From Rhododendron vialii (lineage: Eukaryota; Streptophyta; Magnoliopsida; Ericales; Ericaceae): DNA of 64,000 nt. Position numbers and translations under genes: made by a program. Below are positions 10,626 to 22,575 of this stretch, in pieces; the first letter of the stretch is position 1, and each line of letters starts with the position of its first letter. Below the pieces are notes generated by a model. The model was not told where the DNA came from, did no database searches, and saw nothing but the letters and a program-made list of their open reading frames with translations. The stretch is taken from NCBI RefSeq assembly GCF_030253575.1, contig NC_080558.1, forward strand, positions 21,954,611-22,018,610. Reading direction: 5' to 3'.

Positions 10626-12610
10626 ATATCAATATCTGATTGAACAGATTTTTCACGAAATCAAATAGAAAATTATTCTGAACGTTATGAATGTCTCAGA
10701 TTATCTAGGTATAACTTGAGAGGGACTCTACACACAAAATTCGTATACCATCCGTACCCAACACATCAACAGTACAAGTAGCATTTCATATGAAATCAAC
10801 ACAAAAGTCGTTTCTCCAACCAACGGCAAAGTCAGATTTTTGACCCAGGGGCCGGCCTAATAGATATATATATTTTTATCAGAAATTATACTTATTATAT
10901 CATAAAGTATTTGCTTTCCAATACATTACATGTGTACATTGAAATGATTCTAGCCTAATGCAGTTAAAAGATACCAATCATTTTGTTTTTTTGTTTTTTT
11001 TCTTTAGGCTACTTCAATAGTCACGTGGTTATTTTTTATTTATAAAAGGAATTGAGAAATAAGAATGTAAAGTAACCGATTTTTTATCAAATCAAACCAA
11101 AAATTTTAATATTACAAGTAGTTATACACGAATAATTATCAATAATGTTAAAAATTAAATATATACAAAATAAAAATTTTAAAACTCGGGAACCCACCCC
11201 CAACATAGCTCCACCCCAATCTCCAACCCCCCAAAAAAAACGAAGAAAAAGAAACTAGAAAACAGGAAGTGATTCCTTCAATTCTACATCATCTCCATTA
11301 TTCGATTCTTTCCCTTATCTTAGTAACTTTTGTTGGTAACACCGCAATATGTCAAGGTCATAATTAGTGAATATGGATTGTTGCCCACTCACCTGTTCAA
11401 ATTATACTTGTCCCTTTAAAGTACATGAAATCATGCCAGTTTTGATTAATTTCTCAGCAATCTTTTGTGTTGAGATTACAGAAACATTACTCCATATCAT
11501 TCTGACGTTTCGCTAAGATTCTTATTTTTTAAGTACTTATTTTTCGCTCTACGAGACAGGTTATTCCACTATTATTCTACTTATTTTAGTTAGTGGAACA
11601 TACCTTAGTGTAACCGTGCAAATTAAAAACAAGCTCAAGAATCGAATTTTTTTTGATAGGGTTATCTCCTCATTGGGCAGCTAGTTCCCAACACCCACCT
11701 CGAACCTCCAAATTTGGCCGTCGGGGTGCCACGGATGCATTGACAAATCTAAATTAAATGTTATTTTTTAAAATTATAATAGATTGCTAAACTTAATAAA
11801 TCCCTCTCTCTCGTTTTTTTTTTCGAACTGCGATTTAATAAATCACTTGAAAAGCCAAGTTTGATATTCTATTTTGAGAATTATTTTAGTGAATACACAT
11901 TAACGCAAAACTGAACACGTACATTATTTTTCTCGTGGTGGATAGGAGCCTAATGAGAGCCATATTCTTAAAACGCCATTGGAGATAACTAAAAGCACAA
12001 ACTCTACCGCATGCAACAAGTTGTATTTTGGGTTAACAGTGGCCTGGCTAACAACCTCAACCATGTGCCTTAACATTTCCTCGGCGATGGAGTCATTGTT
12101 GCAATTCCACAGTTTCACTTCAATAGATGCTCACTAATTAGGCCCCATTCTCCTCAACTTTTTGGTGTTTTTCGTTTCGATATTTTTGTTCGTCTTTCTT
12201 GAATTTTCGTTATATTCTTGTTATATTTTTTGAATTAATTATTCATCTCGACGAGATAAGTCTAAAAAATAAAAAAAAATTGACCAAAATATAAAAAATA
12301 TCTACTATAGACAAAAAGTACTCTTCCAAACAGTTGATATTTTTTTTTGCTTAAAGTGTCACCTTATATGATTTTTTTCAACTCTGATATACTTTTTTGT
12401 CTCATTCAGATGAACGTTTAATTTCATAAACCATGACGAAAAATTTAACAAATTAAGAACAAAAGATCGGGAAAAAAAATCCTAGCCAAAAAATTTAGGA
12501 AGAACGGTGATCCATACAAAGATGTATGAGCTATTTTTTTTCAAAGAACCCCACTACAGGTACTGACCCATAAGGTATCACCGGTGTGTGGCCACTTTTA
12601 GGTCATACAC
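10626..12610. other. AT-rich intergenic DNA, no gene seen
   Basis: No open frame has a recognisable domain. The stretch around 10850-11215 is bounded by GC-rich words (GACCCAGGGGCCGG and CCCACCCCCAACATAGCTCC) and may be another decayed DNA element, but its ends do not pair convincingly. An AT-rich patch around 12150-12480 resembles parts of 18.5-18.8 kb. Confidence 0.35.
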
Positions 12611-12613
12611 ATA

Positions 12614-13002
12614 TAATCTGTAAAAATGATATAGGTACAGATGGTGTGTAGGGAATTTGTACTGACTAGCTGCCGCCGGGCAGTCTCCGGCCATAGAACG
12701 GCCGATCCGAGTCGTCCAAAAATTTTATAAAAAAAAATTAGGGGGCTTACGCGGAAATCAATGGCATCCAAGATGTGTAGGGTGCTTGATTCGAGCACTT
12801 TTTTTCGTGTATATATTTATATACGTGTATATACACGAAAAATGGGTGCTCCGATCGAACACCTTACACACCTTGGATGCCGTTGATTCCCGCAACTGCC
12901 CCCTCGGTTTTTTTTATAGAATTTTTGGACGGCCTGGCTTGGCTGGTCGGTACGAATTCCCTACACACCCTATCGGTACTCATAGCATCACTCTATAATC
13001 TG
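12614..13002. mobile_element. GC-rich foldback MITE, family B copy 1
   Basis: The left arm carries GGTGTGTAGGGAATT, CGGCCGATCCGAGTCGTCCA and AAAATTTTAT. The right arm carries the complements, with AGAATTTTTGGACGGCC and AATTCCCTACACACC. The centre (12795-12845) is a TATATAC-rich hairpin. Related copies lie at 13899-14268 and 18166-18454. Open frames in both arms mirror each other and are not genes. Confidence 0.7.
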
Positions 13003-13490
13003 AAAGTGTTTTTATTATCTCGAACAAGAATTTACACCATGCACATTGACAGAGTTCGATTCCTGTTAGCACTCATCTCTCCCTCCAATTGCTCTTGTGG
13101 TTTGAAGAGCAGTGTAGTCCACGCGGGTGGAATTTCACACTGCTGTAGATGAGAGAAGAAAGTTGATGAATGAATAAAGGTAAGCGGACAGGCTTTTCTT
13201 TTTTCCCGATAGGATCGAAAGGGGTATGGGCTTTCTTATTTGCAGAGAGTCAAGACCCCCCTCGATCTTTGCGGGCTTTCTCTGCCACCCTCTCTGTCCC
13301 CCTCCTTGCTGGACCCCTCTCTCTCTCTCTCCAATTTCTCTCTCTGACGGAGCAGTATTTCTCTCAGCTACATGTAGATACAACACTCCCAGCCTTTCAT
13401 CGTACTCACATCCATCAATGTCACACACCCTTCGAGAATCGAGGGCTGTGTATCCCTCTCCTCGGTCTAACCCATTTACTGTTTTCTTTC

Positions 13491-13866
13491 AGTAATGCTA
13501 CACGCACCGCAACTGTGCACAGATTTTGTGCACAGATTTTTTGTGGAGCCCATTACGGATCCCATATAAATAATTCGAGCCGTTCATTAAATGTAAAACA
13601 TTTTTTTAAGGGCCCCCGCAAAAAATCAGCTCAATCCGATACTCATAGATGCCTGATTCAATCATTTAACTTTTCATTCGAATCTCAGGATAATGAAAAG
13701 TTAAATGATTGAATCAAACACTTATAAATATCGGATTGAGCTGATTTTTAATGGGGGGCCTTGAAAAAATGTTTTACATTTAATGAACGGCTCGGATTAT
13801 TTGTGTGGGACCCGTAGTGGGCCCCACAAAAAATCTGTGCACAGTTGCTATGCGTGTAGCATTACT
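13491..13866. mobile_element. Near-complete hairpin MITE (family A)
   Basis: The left arm (13491-13678) and right arm (13692-13866) are close reverse complements separated by about 13 bases. The outer ends are AGTAATGCTACACGC and GCGTGTAGCATTACT, and the inner ends meet at AACTTTTCATT / AATGAAAAGTT. A TA on each side just inside the palindromic ends would fit a mariner-type target duplication. A transcript would fold into one long hairpin. Diverged relatives lie at about 14885-15140 and 16738-16835. Confidence 0.8.
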
Positions 13867-13898
13867 GTTTTTCTTTTACTCATACATTTTTTGAAAAG

Positions 13899-14268
13899 TC
13901 TATGGTTCCCGACCCAAAATCCCGATCGGAATCCTGACGTCCCGCCGGGCACATTTCGGCCACCGGACGGCAAATTCGAGCCGTCCAAAAATTCTAAAAA
14001 AAATAACCGAGTGGGCCATCTCAAGAATAAACGGCATCTGACGTGTGTAGATGTCCGATTCAAACAATCCATTTTTGCATTTGGATCGGCCAAAAATGGA
14101 GTGTTTGGATCGGCCACCTACACACGTCAGATGCCATTGATTCCCGCGAAGGCCCACTCGGGGTTTTTTTTATAGAATTTTTGGACGGCTCGGATCAGCC
14201 GTTCGGTAGTCGGAATGGGCCCTGCGGGGCGTCGAGATTCCTCCCGTTGGGAACTATAGCACCACTGT
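13899..14268. mobile_element. GC-rich foldback MITE, family B copy 2
   Basis: The left arm has GGTTCCCGACCC, CCACCGGACGG and CGAGCCGTCCAAAAATTCT. The right arm has the complements, ending GGGAACTATAGCACCACTGT. Both arms share CACGTGTGTAG/CTACACACGTC words with copy 1. It lies only about 30 bp after family A. No coding content. Confidence 0.7.
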
Positions 14269-14314
14269 AAATTTTTTGTATGGAGTTTTTTCTTAGATAT
14301 TCTTTTACGTAGTA

Positions 14315-14719
14315 CTATTCCCCATTTTTATTTTGGGATGTTCCAAAATAAGTGTTTATTTTTTAAAAATAACCATCAAAGTATTTCAAACTTCTAATTT
14401 TACCCCTAAAAAGTAATATTTTCTTCCTAATTGACTTGACAGTTTTTTATATTCATTTCATTTTTAGATTGAAAATATTTTTCAATTTATAATATTTTTT
14501 ATAATTTTAAAAATTTTGAATAATAAAACTAATTGAGATCTATCAAATAAGATCTATATTACATATTTTTTGATATCCATATTAAAAGATATAGGCGATT
14601 TCAATAATATAATCAATTTCACAGTTTTTAAGATTAATTTGGAAAGTTTAGAGCAAAATTTTTGAATTCTTAAATAGCACGATTTTCTGTAGAGAACACT
14701 TAAATTGGGATAGAGGGAG
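14315..14719. mobile_element. Probable Stowaway-like MITE
   Basis: The right end reads TTGGGATAGAGGGAG followed by TA, and the left end follows TA at 14313-14314. The left arm has GGGATGTTCCAAAATAAGTG, which pairs loosely with CACTTAAATTGGGAT on the right. The AT-rich interior contains ATCTATCAAATAAGATCTAT, as in the element at 3345. Confidence 0.5.
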
Positions 14720-14884
14720 TATTTTTTACTGTAACAAATGGTTCAATTTTCCGTTACTCCTATAAATTTTTAGATTAATCAGTTGATCGATAAGAGGAAT
14801 CAATAAAATATAAAAAAGTGCGACGGAGCTATTAAGAGGGGAGGTGGCACGTCTCACCGCGGCATCGCCGGTCCGAGAAGACTA

Positions 14885-15140
14885 CGATACATATTATGTA
14901 TGGGATGAATCTCAAGGTCCCATATGAATGATCCAAGCTTTTTATTTTGTTCAAAATATTACTTTTTTTAAATGTACCCGTAAAAAATTAACTCAATTTA
15001 TGCCTTTAAGGACTTGATTTATTTATTTGACTTTTGGTCTACCAAAACTTGAATGAATTGACCAATTGACCAAGCTTTATCAGATATCCAATTGAGCTAT
15101 TTTTTCACAAGGAGTCTTAGAAGAAGGTTTTCAACAAAAT
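14885..15140. mobile_element. Diverged relative of family A
   Basis: It shares words with 13491-13866: a CCCATATGAATGATCCAAGC-like block, TTAACTCAATTTATG, and a complementary CAATTGAGCTATTTTTTCAC later on. The arms are much decayed. Borders are approximate. Confidence 0.35.
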
Positions 15141-15600
15141 GAACTGTTTTAATCATTGATGTGATATCTCGATATTGATTCCATTTCGAATCTATATGCT
15201 ATCGGTAAAAAAAGATACGTAGAAGATGAGTATGTTGTTGTTTGATAAATAATTAACCTTTGAACGTTTAGTCATTTTTTTTAATATGTAACGATGTGGC
15301 GCAATGTAATTGATTTGGATGAAATAAATATTTATACTGATGGTATGGTATAAATAATTTAATTTTATATTAAAAAATACAAGCTATTATGTTCTCATCG
15401 AGATAAATGATTAATTCATAAAAAAATTAACGTGAATCTGAAAAAAATTAAGAAAAGACAATGAAATAGCAAAACAAAAATAAAAAATACTAAAATTGCA
15501 GGGATCACCAAAATGGGTACACCGTACTCCAAAATTTGTGGGACTCATCTTAGGATCTTGTTTACACCCATTTTTGGCACCCAGTCCTGGGCAAGCGTTG
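15141..15600. other. AT-rich intergenic DNA, nothing recognised
   Basis: No gene or clear repeat structure was seen. Confidence 0.4.
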
Positions 15601-16740
15601 GACAACCATTTAATTATTATTCAATTAAATTAGGCCATAAAATGAAGAGTCGTTGGGCTAAGATTAATGGGCCAAGGCAATATCAATTGGGCCCGTTCAA
15701 TTTTAGTCCAAACCAGATGTAGAATCAAAAAGTCGTGGGCCGTGGGCTACGTTGTTCGAAGAATAAATAAGGCCCAGCTAGTCTTTAACAAGGCCTGTTA
15801 CATTCTTGAAGGCCCATGACCCATGAGGAGCAAAAAGACGAAGAAATGGGAATGGCTTCCACATGGCTATTTGACTTAGTTAAATTACCCCATTATTCGT
15901 TAATGCCCACAGATAAAGGGAATGAGGTGGCCCATTACTTGTTAATTGCCCATGGAAATAGGAGGTGGAATACCCAATATTTCCAGTAACTTCCCATGAT
16001 CAAGAATAAACATATGGATAATTGTTATTTACCTTCAATAATCACCCATGATCCCACTAAATTTGTTAGTGGGTGGTTATTGCAGACACGTGGCAGCATC
16101 CGGAGCTCACATGAGACACATGTCGGCTCGCGGTGAAGGCGGGAAACTTGGCTCAGATATGGACCAGTGCAATATTTGTCCATGATCTTTTATAACTTTC
16201 AATAACTACCCATTATCCCATGATTTCATAAATTGGAAGTTACAAGGGACACATGGCGCCACGAGGAAAAGCCAACACATCCGTTTGCATGCAGAATCGA
16301 AGACTCTTGGCCTATAAATATTAGAAGACAAGAAGAAAAAAAGGTTCACACACCAATCAAGCTCAACGCTTAAAATCAAAGCCTTCCCAGCGAAGCAACT
16401 ATCTTATTTCTCCCTCATTTCTATCTCTCTTGTACCCCCAATTTTGTTATTACGACATAACAAAGTTATTCATATCTCCCTTGTATCCCCCACTTTATTA
16501 TTACGACATAATAAAGTTATTATTACGTTGTTACTTCTTTTCTTACACGGTTAGGAAATTATTAAATTCTCGCTCGTAGAGGCAAAACCACGGACATTTA
16601 CTGCAATCCAGCCTTTAGGTTGCAGCACTATCGCCCTCATAGATTCGAAGTCAGAAAAGGGGCACTCAGTCCTTCACGTTGGACGCGACAAGTCCTGGCA
16701 CGCCCGCTCAGTCCTTGAGTTACTTCGGAGCCGAAACAGA
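15601..16740 (+). mobile_element. Possible LTR or promoter-like repeat
   Basis: The stretch has the layout of an LTR U3-R-U5 region or of a promoter: repeated CCCATTACTTGTTAATTGCCC-like blocks (15885-16230), a TATAAATATT box at about 16313, then a CT-rich leader with two copies of a TTATTACGACATAA block (16447-16520). The part at 16640-16735 (CCTTCACGTTGGACG, CTTCGGAGCCGAAACA) looks like downstream retroelement sequence. No primer-binding site or coding region was confirmed, so the class is open. Confidence 0.3.
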
Positions 16741-16835
16741 TCCCATACAAATAATTTGAACTGTTCAATTTGTTTAAAATATTTTTAAGAATTTCTGTAA
16801 AAAATCAGCTAAATCAAATATTGTTAAGAGAGATT
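16738..16835. mobile_element. Fragment related to family A
   Basis: CAGATCCCATACAAATAAT, a TTTAAAATATTTTTAAG block and AAAAAATCAGCTAAATC match the left arm of the hairpin element at 13491. Only one arm is present, so this is a remnant. Confidence 0.45.
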
Positions 16836-18165
16836 GATGTTTGATCCTTGCAGGTGCTCTTCTTTTTGTTGTGGTAAAATTACTAGTTTGATATTGATGA
16901 ATTTTTCTGTTCGATACTGATATAGTCGCCATGATTTGTGAATTGGTCAGTTTTTTTCGATTTTTTTATTCTAATATACCGAAGGTTCATTAAAATCTAT
17001 CGTTTTTTAGATTTCTAAATTTGTGAAATTGATAAACTGTAGTAAAATTTTCAGTTGATAAATGTTTTTAACATATTAGAATGTGGGACTTAGGGGTTGT
17101 TTCCATTGATGAAAAAATTGTGCACAATAACTTATTCATCAAAAATCCACAAGTTGTTCACACTAATGATTAAGTTGTTTATTAGTGTCAACAACATGTA
17201 AAATTGTCACAACTTATTCACCCAAAAAGTTAGTGTGAACACCCAATTAAGGTCTAGTACTTTGGCTTAATAATTCTTGTGGATTACTTTTTTTCGTTAT
17301 TCAAAAGAATTTGGATTTGTTACTTTCGCTCAATTTTTTGGGAATTATTGGATCATTTCAAGGAGAGAAGCTAAGTATGTAGTAAAAATTATGTTCAAAA
17401 CTGGATTGTCTGTTTTAGATTATTTTTCTTTATTACAAAAAATAGTTGTGGACATAATTTTTTTTTACTGTGCTTCTTAGATTACTTTTGTCGACGCTTT
17501 TGGATTATTTTTTGTTCTAATGAAAAAAATAGTTCTCAACATATTTTTTTTAACGCAAAACCAATAAATACGCGAACAATAAATAAAGACAAAAAAGTAA
17601 TACAGTAAAATTATTAAGGCAAACTAGGCGTAAGATTCTCATTTCTCACCGCATTATTTCACTCTTGGAAGCGGTTCCTCTCCAGTTTTTTTGGGGAAAA
17701 ACCGAAAAAGTATACGTGATCAGTCCAGCCAAATCAGGTTCATATCGGGCTCATCTCGATGATCAGGACCGATGATCTTGTATAGCATGTCGAGATAGTA
17801 GACCATACAAAAACTAATGTCTACCGGATATTGGATGGTACCTGATTTAAACGCATTTAGCAGAAGGTAAATGGGTTATGACATGTTCGGCACGAACTCA
17901 TTTATTTCACGTAAACAAGTTTAGATCACCTACTCATTGATATTCGATAAATGTAATTTTTTTCATAGTGTAAATTCTTGACGTGATCTACAAGATCAAC
18001 GATCCTGATCATTGAGATGGACCAATATGCGCCTAATTTGGCTGGACTGGACCTGTCCAGTTTTTCGCCAAACTGAAGAGGAGCCAGTTCCTTAACTCTC
18101 ATTCAAGTATGAGAACTCCTACCATACAAATCTGGTGCACATATTCAGGCAGCGTTCTCGTAAAC
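16836..18165. other. AT-rich intergenic DNA with a few inverted words
   Basis: No gene seen. AACTTATTCATC / CACAACTTATTCACCC words around 17120-17230 and a GATGATCAGGACCGATGATC / GATCAACGATCCTGATCATT pair (17755-18020), flanked by CCAGTTTTT and the complement of the CAGTTTGGCGAAAAAC type, suggest another decayed foldback element at about 17680-18090. Confidence 0.35.
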
Positions 18166-18454
18166 AGAAACTCTACACTTCCCGACCCGGGAATCCCGAT
18201 CGGAATCCCGTTGCCCCGCCGGCCCACTCCGGCCACCGGACGGCTGATCCGAGCCGTCCAAAAATTCTAAAAAAAAAAATCCGAGTGGGCCCCACGCGAG
18301 AGTCAACGGCATCCGACGTGTTTAGGTGGCCGATCCGAACACCCCATTTTTTGTGTATATAGATCAGTCGTCCGGTGGCCGGAGTGGGCCTGGCGGGGCG
18401 TCGGGATTCCGATCTTCTGATCGGGATTCCCCGGTCGGGAACTGTAGCTTTACT
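18166..18454. mobile_element. GC-rich foldback MITE, family B copy 3
   Basis: The left arm has CTCTACACTTCCCGACCC, CCACCGGACGGCTGATCCG and AGCCGTCCAAAAATTCT. The right arm has GTCCGGTGGCCGGAGTGGGC and CCGGTCGGGAACTGTAGC. The right arm is shorter than the left, so part of it is deleted. Same family as 12614-13002 and 13899-14268. Confidence 0.7.
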
Positions 18455-19233
18455 CTCTCGTAAAACTATAAGTCTGAAACTTATTTCGGTGCATTTTACT
18501 TTTTGTTTAGTTTTTTGTCGTAATTTTTAGAGTTTAATCGTTCGTTTCAACGAAACAAATTGATAAAAGTATAAATATATGGACCGATGTTGAAAAAATT
18601 CAAATAAAACGGTACTTTAGACAAATAAAACAACTGTTTGATACTTTTTTTTTGTCTTCCGTTAACTTTTTTTTGCTTTCTATCATAATTTTTTATATTT
18701 TTAGACTTCTCTTGTCGTGACGAATGATTAATTCAAAAAAATAGAATTTATAATGGTGGTGTTTCTATTTATCCCCTTAAAAAATAAGTATTTTTTTTTG
18801 TAATTTTTAAGCTTAAAAATAATAGGCTTACTAAAATCAAAAAATATATAATATGAATCTTGTTTTATAGATATCATTGAGATCTATCAAACCTTACAAA
18901 GAAAATTGAAAAATTATTTTCGTAAATCCATTATTTTTAAACTTGAATCAAGAAAATTAAAAAAACTATTTTCTTAAATCCATTATTTTTAAAATTAAAA
19001 ATAGATTTTTATTTTGGAAGGTGGAACGGAGAGTATCCGTTGGAATTAAAATGAGAACTCCCCTCTTGCGCGAAATCCAGTGAACAAAACTACTGCCCAT
19101 GGCAGTATTTTACTACTAGCCATTGGTAAATTGGGAGTGCAATTTTGTTTACTCTCTGTAAAAAAAAAGGTGAACATTATCCTCATTTTAATTGATTAAA
19201 ATGGTATGAATTTTATCACAAAGTGATATCATA

Positions 19234-19470
19234 CTCCATCTGTCCCAATTTACTTGTCTCAGTTATATTCTAACTGGATAAAAAAAATTAGTTATATCTT
19301 TAAATTGGTAATGAATTTTATATCAAATATGGATCTTGTTTGATAGATCTCGATTTGTTCTATAATACAATATTTTCAAAATCACTGAAAATATTATAAA
19401 TTACAATATATAATCAATTGAAAAGTGGTACAAACTCCCAAAAGTGACAATTAAATTGGAACGGAGGTAG
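19234..19470. mobile_element. Stowaway-like MITE
   Basis: The left end CTCCATCTGTCCCAATTTAC pairs with the reverse complement of the right end, CTACCTCCGTTCCAATTTAA. TA flanks at 19232-19233 and 19471-19472 fit the target duplication. It is 237 bp with an AT-rich interior. Confidence 0.75.
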
Positions 19471-19472
19471 TA

Positions 19473-20236
19473 CTTACCATGCAATACACTTTTGGTAAGC
19501 ATAATATTATTTTATTATAGAATTCACACCATTTCAACTAATAAAAAAGAAGATATGTTCATCATCTTAATTGGAAAGTGAACAAAACTCAACTAGTAAA
19601 ATGGACAGATAAAAGGCTGTTACAATTTCCTTCTTGTAATGGCCATGGAAGCCCGGCTGGAAGTACACTTGACTACTGTGACTTAAATTGGAAATCTTTG
19701 GTAATCGTGCCCCTCGCTGTTCTGAGCAACGTGAGCCGTCGGATCGACTGCGCGTAGGGTGAAACCAAGATTATGAAAGGTGTCCTTTCCAGTGTTTCGT
19801 GGACCAGGCTAACGTAGCCTAATGGCCTGGCTCTGTCCACACCTGGCACGTCTCATAGGCACCACCCCCACTACGGAAACTTTTTTTGCCATTTTGCTTC
19901 AACGGGCGTGCACTCTTCTCTGAGAAATTTTTGCACCTTTCTCAGAGAACAACTTGCTCCGGTAATGAAAAATTTGTAAATTTATTTATGGTTAAAAAGT
20001 TATTCGGTGTTTCTAATAGTAAATAAGTTATTAAAAAATGTCAAGTTATTTTCGATAGTAAATAAATTATTAATAAGTTTGTGAATAAACTTACTATAGT
20101 AAAAAAAGTTTTGTTGACAATTTTTTTTAGTAGAAATAAGATGATAAAATGCTGAATTTTTTTTAATGAAAATGATATGATAAAATGCGTTAAATTTTTT
20201 GCGTTTTTAGTTAGTGAAAACACCCCCTTAGACTTA
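19473..20236. other. Intergenic DNA, no gene seen
   Basis: The GC-richer stretch at 19680-19870 carries no open frame with a known domain. The AT-rich remainder shows loose inverted repeats only. Confidence 0.35.
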
Positions 20237-20718
20237 GAGCATTTCCAATCCATGAGTCTCTAATAACTCTATTTTAGAGACTCAATATACTATTTTTAAA
20301 TCAAAAATTAAATTTAGAGCTTATTACTATTCATGCATATTCCAACCACAAATCTCCATTTCCATTTCTATATTCAAAAAACTCATATAATTTCTTCAAT
20401 TTTCCTCCAAAACCTACCAACATTCTTTCAAAATTCGAACTCTTATTTTTTGAAATTCTCACCAAATATATCTAATATAAGTGTCAAATTAATGATATTT
20501 TCATTATCTTTTCAATAGTATAAACTTTATAGAAATAAGATATATAATTTGAAAGTTATCCCATGTTAGAAGTGAAAAGTACAAATGGAGATGAGTCTCT
20601 ATTTTGGTGTTGAGTCTCTATATTTAGAGATCCAAAATGAGATCAGCTTGGTTGGAGTTTGTTTAATCTCTATATCTCCCAAAATATAGAGATATAGAGC
20701 TTTGTCTTGGAGCATCTC
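20237..20718 (+). mobile_element. AT-rich MITE, family C copy 1 (GAGCATCTCC-type ends)
   Basis: It begins GAGCATTTCCAATCCATGAG and ends near GAGCTTTGTCTTGGAGC. A second copy lies inverted at 21788-22241, and the two match along nearly their whole length, sharing AACATTCTTTCAAAATTCGA and CTATTTTGGTG-type words. Ends of this kind are common in plant hAT-related non-autonomous elements. No target duplication was found. The short open frames inside are not genes. Confidence 0.65.
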
Positions 20719-20868
20719 CAATGCATACTCCATGACTCTAAATCTTTCTCCATTTCTCCATTTTGGAATGAAGGAATTGTGCACTCCAACTCATCCTATA
20801 TATTTGCCTCCATTTTGGAGAATTGATCTTCATCCTCCATATTTGGAGTATGAGGAAAGAAAATAAAG
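20711..20868. mobile_element. Fragment with GAGCATCTCCAATGCATACTCC end
   Basis: It starts GGAGCATCTCCAATGC directly at the end of family C copy 1 and ends in CCTCCATATTTGGAGTATGA, which pairs with its own start (CATACTCCATGACTC). A short separate foldback element or a fragment. Confidence 0.4.
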
Positions 20869-21359
20869 GATCCTTCGAAACCAATTTTTGAATATAAAAC
20901 TAGAGAAATAATTAAAGTTGACATTAAAGTACATAATTATTGGACTCAAAGTGAGATAAATTTTGAAATAAAGATGAAAAATAAAGAAATAATTCACGAA
21001 TGGATCGATTCATTTGCTGCCCTTAGCCGTTAGAAGTTTTGACTAAATCTATCTGACATCAAATCCTAATTTTATAATAGACTACAAATGTCCTTTTATA
21101 GCTTGTAAATGCTGCAGATGTGTGAAAGTAGCCTTTCACAAGTTACAACAAGACAATTTGGTCTATTGTAATTAGAAATTGATGATGTGAGACAAATTTC
21201 ATCGAATTTTCTAGCAGCTACATCACGATTGGGCAGTAATTTGTTATACGACAGGGATATTTTGTAATTTCCCACACGTAAAGGGCAATTTATAATTTCT
21301 AGAAACCTTGAGGGTGATTTTGGTAATTTACTGCTTGGGGGTTATTTAGCCTAGTAAGC

Positions 21360-21637
21360 CAAATGACTTGTTTTTTTTGTTCTTATTCAAATTTTTTTTT
21401 GGATTATTGCTTTATCATGACGAAAGGAAACCCAATTTTTTTTTTGAATAAAAAGACGAAAAATTTGTCTTATTGGCTTATTTTTGTCTTTATTCAAAAA
21501 AAAAAAGAGAAGATTTCGATAGTAATTTTTTTTATTTTTTTGGATTCTTTCGTCATAAAGAATCAATATGCCACAAAAAATTCACAAAAAACTAATAAAT
21601 GCATTTTTTTTTTGAATAAAGACAAAAAAAACCATTT
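21360..21637. mobile_element. AT-rich foldback element
   Basis: AAATGACTTGTTTTTTTTG with TTATTCAAATT at the left pairs with TTTGAATAAAGACAAAAAA and ACCATTT at the right. TTATCATGACGAAAG and CTTTCGTCATAAAG form an inner inverted repeat. The interior is poly-A/T rich. The open frame at 21363-21752 reads through it and is not a gene. Confidence 0.5.
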
Positions 21638-21787
21638 AAATAAGGTTAGGCCTGCAAATAGTGAGTGCAACTCTCAAGTCTACACTATTTATTATCCAAT
21701 TCCTCTGAACTTTTTATTGTCCTCTCCTTTATATTTTTTTTGTCAGAATTAATTCCTGTTTGGTTTGAATTTCGAGAGAGGTTCTTA

Positions 21788-22241
21788 GAGTATCTCCTAC
21801 CAAGCTCTATGTCTCTATATTTTGGGAGATATAGAGATCAAACAAATTCCAATCAAGCTCTATTTTAGAGCTCTAAATATAGAGACTCATCTCCATTTGT
21901 ACTTTTCACTTCCAACATAGGATAACTTTCAAATTATGTATCTTATTTCTATAAAGTTTATACTATTGAAAAGATAATGAAAATGTCATAAATTTGACAC
22001 CAATATTAGATATATTTGGTGAGAATTTCAAAAAATAGGAATTCGAATTTTGAAAGAATGTTGGTAGGTTTTGGAGAGAAATTGAAGAAATTATAAGTTT
22101 TTTGAATATAGAGAAGGAAATGGAGATTTGTGGTTGAAGTATGCATGAAAAGTAATAAGCTCTAAATTTACTTTTTGATTTAAAAATAGTATTTTGAGTC
22201 TCTAAAATGGAGTTATAGAGACTCATGGATTGGAGATGCTC
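21788..22241 (-). mobile_element. AT-rich MITE, family C copy 2 (inverted)
   Basis: This is the reverse complement of the copy at 20237, starting GAGTATCTCCTACCAAGC and ending ATTGGAGATGCTC. The two copies are about 1.07 kb apart and in opposite orientation. The - strand frame at 21963-22250 matches the + strand frame at 20333-20518 because of this homology, not because of coding. Confidence 0.65.
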
Positions 22242-22575
22242 TCCAACCAAGCTTTAAAACACAAAATTAGAGAATGGATGTGACATATTAATGAGAGATT
22301 TTGTAATTTATTTACTCTTTTTACATTTTATGAGAGAATCTTAGAGGGACCCATGGTACTTTTTAGAGATTTGGTCTCCAAAATGGGAGTAGGGTCTCTA
22401 TTTTTGGAGACCCAAAAGTAAATTTGGAGACCAAATATCTAAAAGGTACCATGGGTTCCTTCAATATTATCTCATAAAGTGAAAAGAGAGAGAATAAATT
22501 ATAAAATCTCTCTTCAATATGTCACATCCATTCTCTATTTTTGTGTTTTAAAGGATGGGTTGGAGATTCTCTTAA
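22236..22575. mobile_element. Hairpin MITE with about 165-bp arms (family D)
   Basis: The left arm has CTTTAAAACACAAAATTAGA, GAATGGATGTGACATATT and CCCATGGTACTTTTTAGA. The right arm has the complements, ending GGGTTGGAGATTCTC. It abuts and slightly overlaps the end of family C copy 2, so the two are nested or inserted tail to head. Confidence 0.7.

Noticed and set aside
12140-12600. Autonomous transposon suggested by AT-rich inverted words
   Set aside because: Pairing is weak and can be explained by AT composition; no consistent ends.
13783-14270. Several overlapping 75-130 codon frames on both strands
   Set aside because: They mirror each other because the region is an inverted repeat; not genes.
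21963-22250. 95-codon frame similar to a frame at 20333-20518
   Set aside because: The shared peptide reflects two copies of a MITE in opposite orientation, with no sign of coding constraint.
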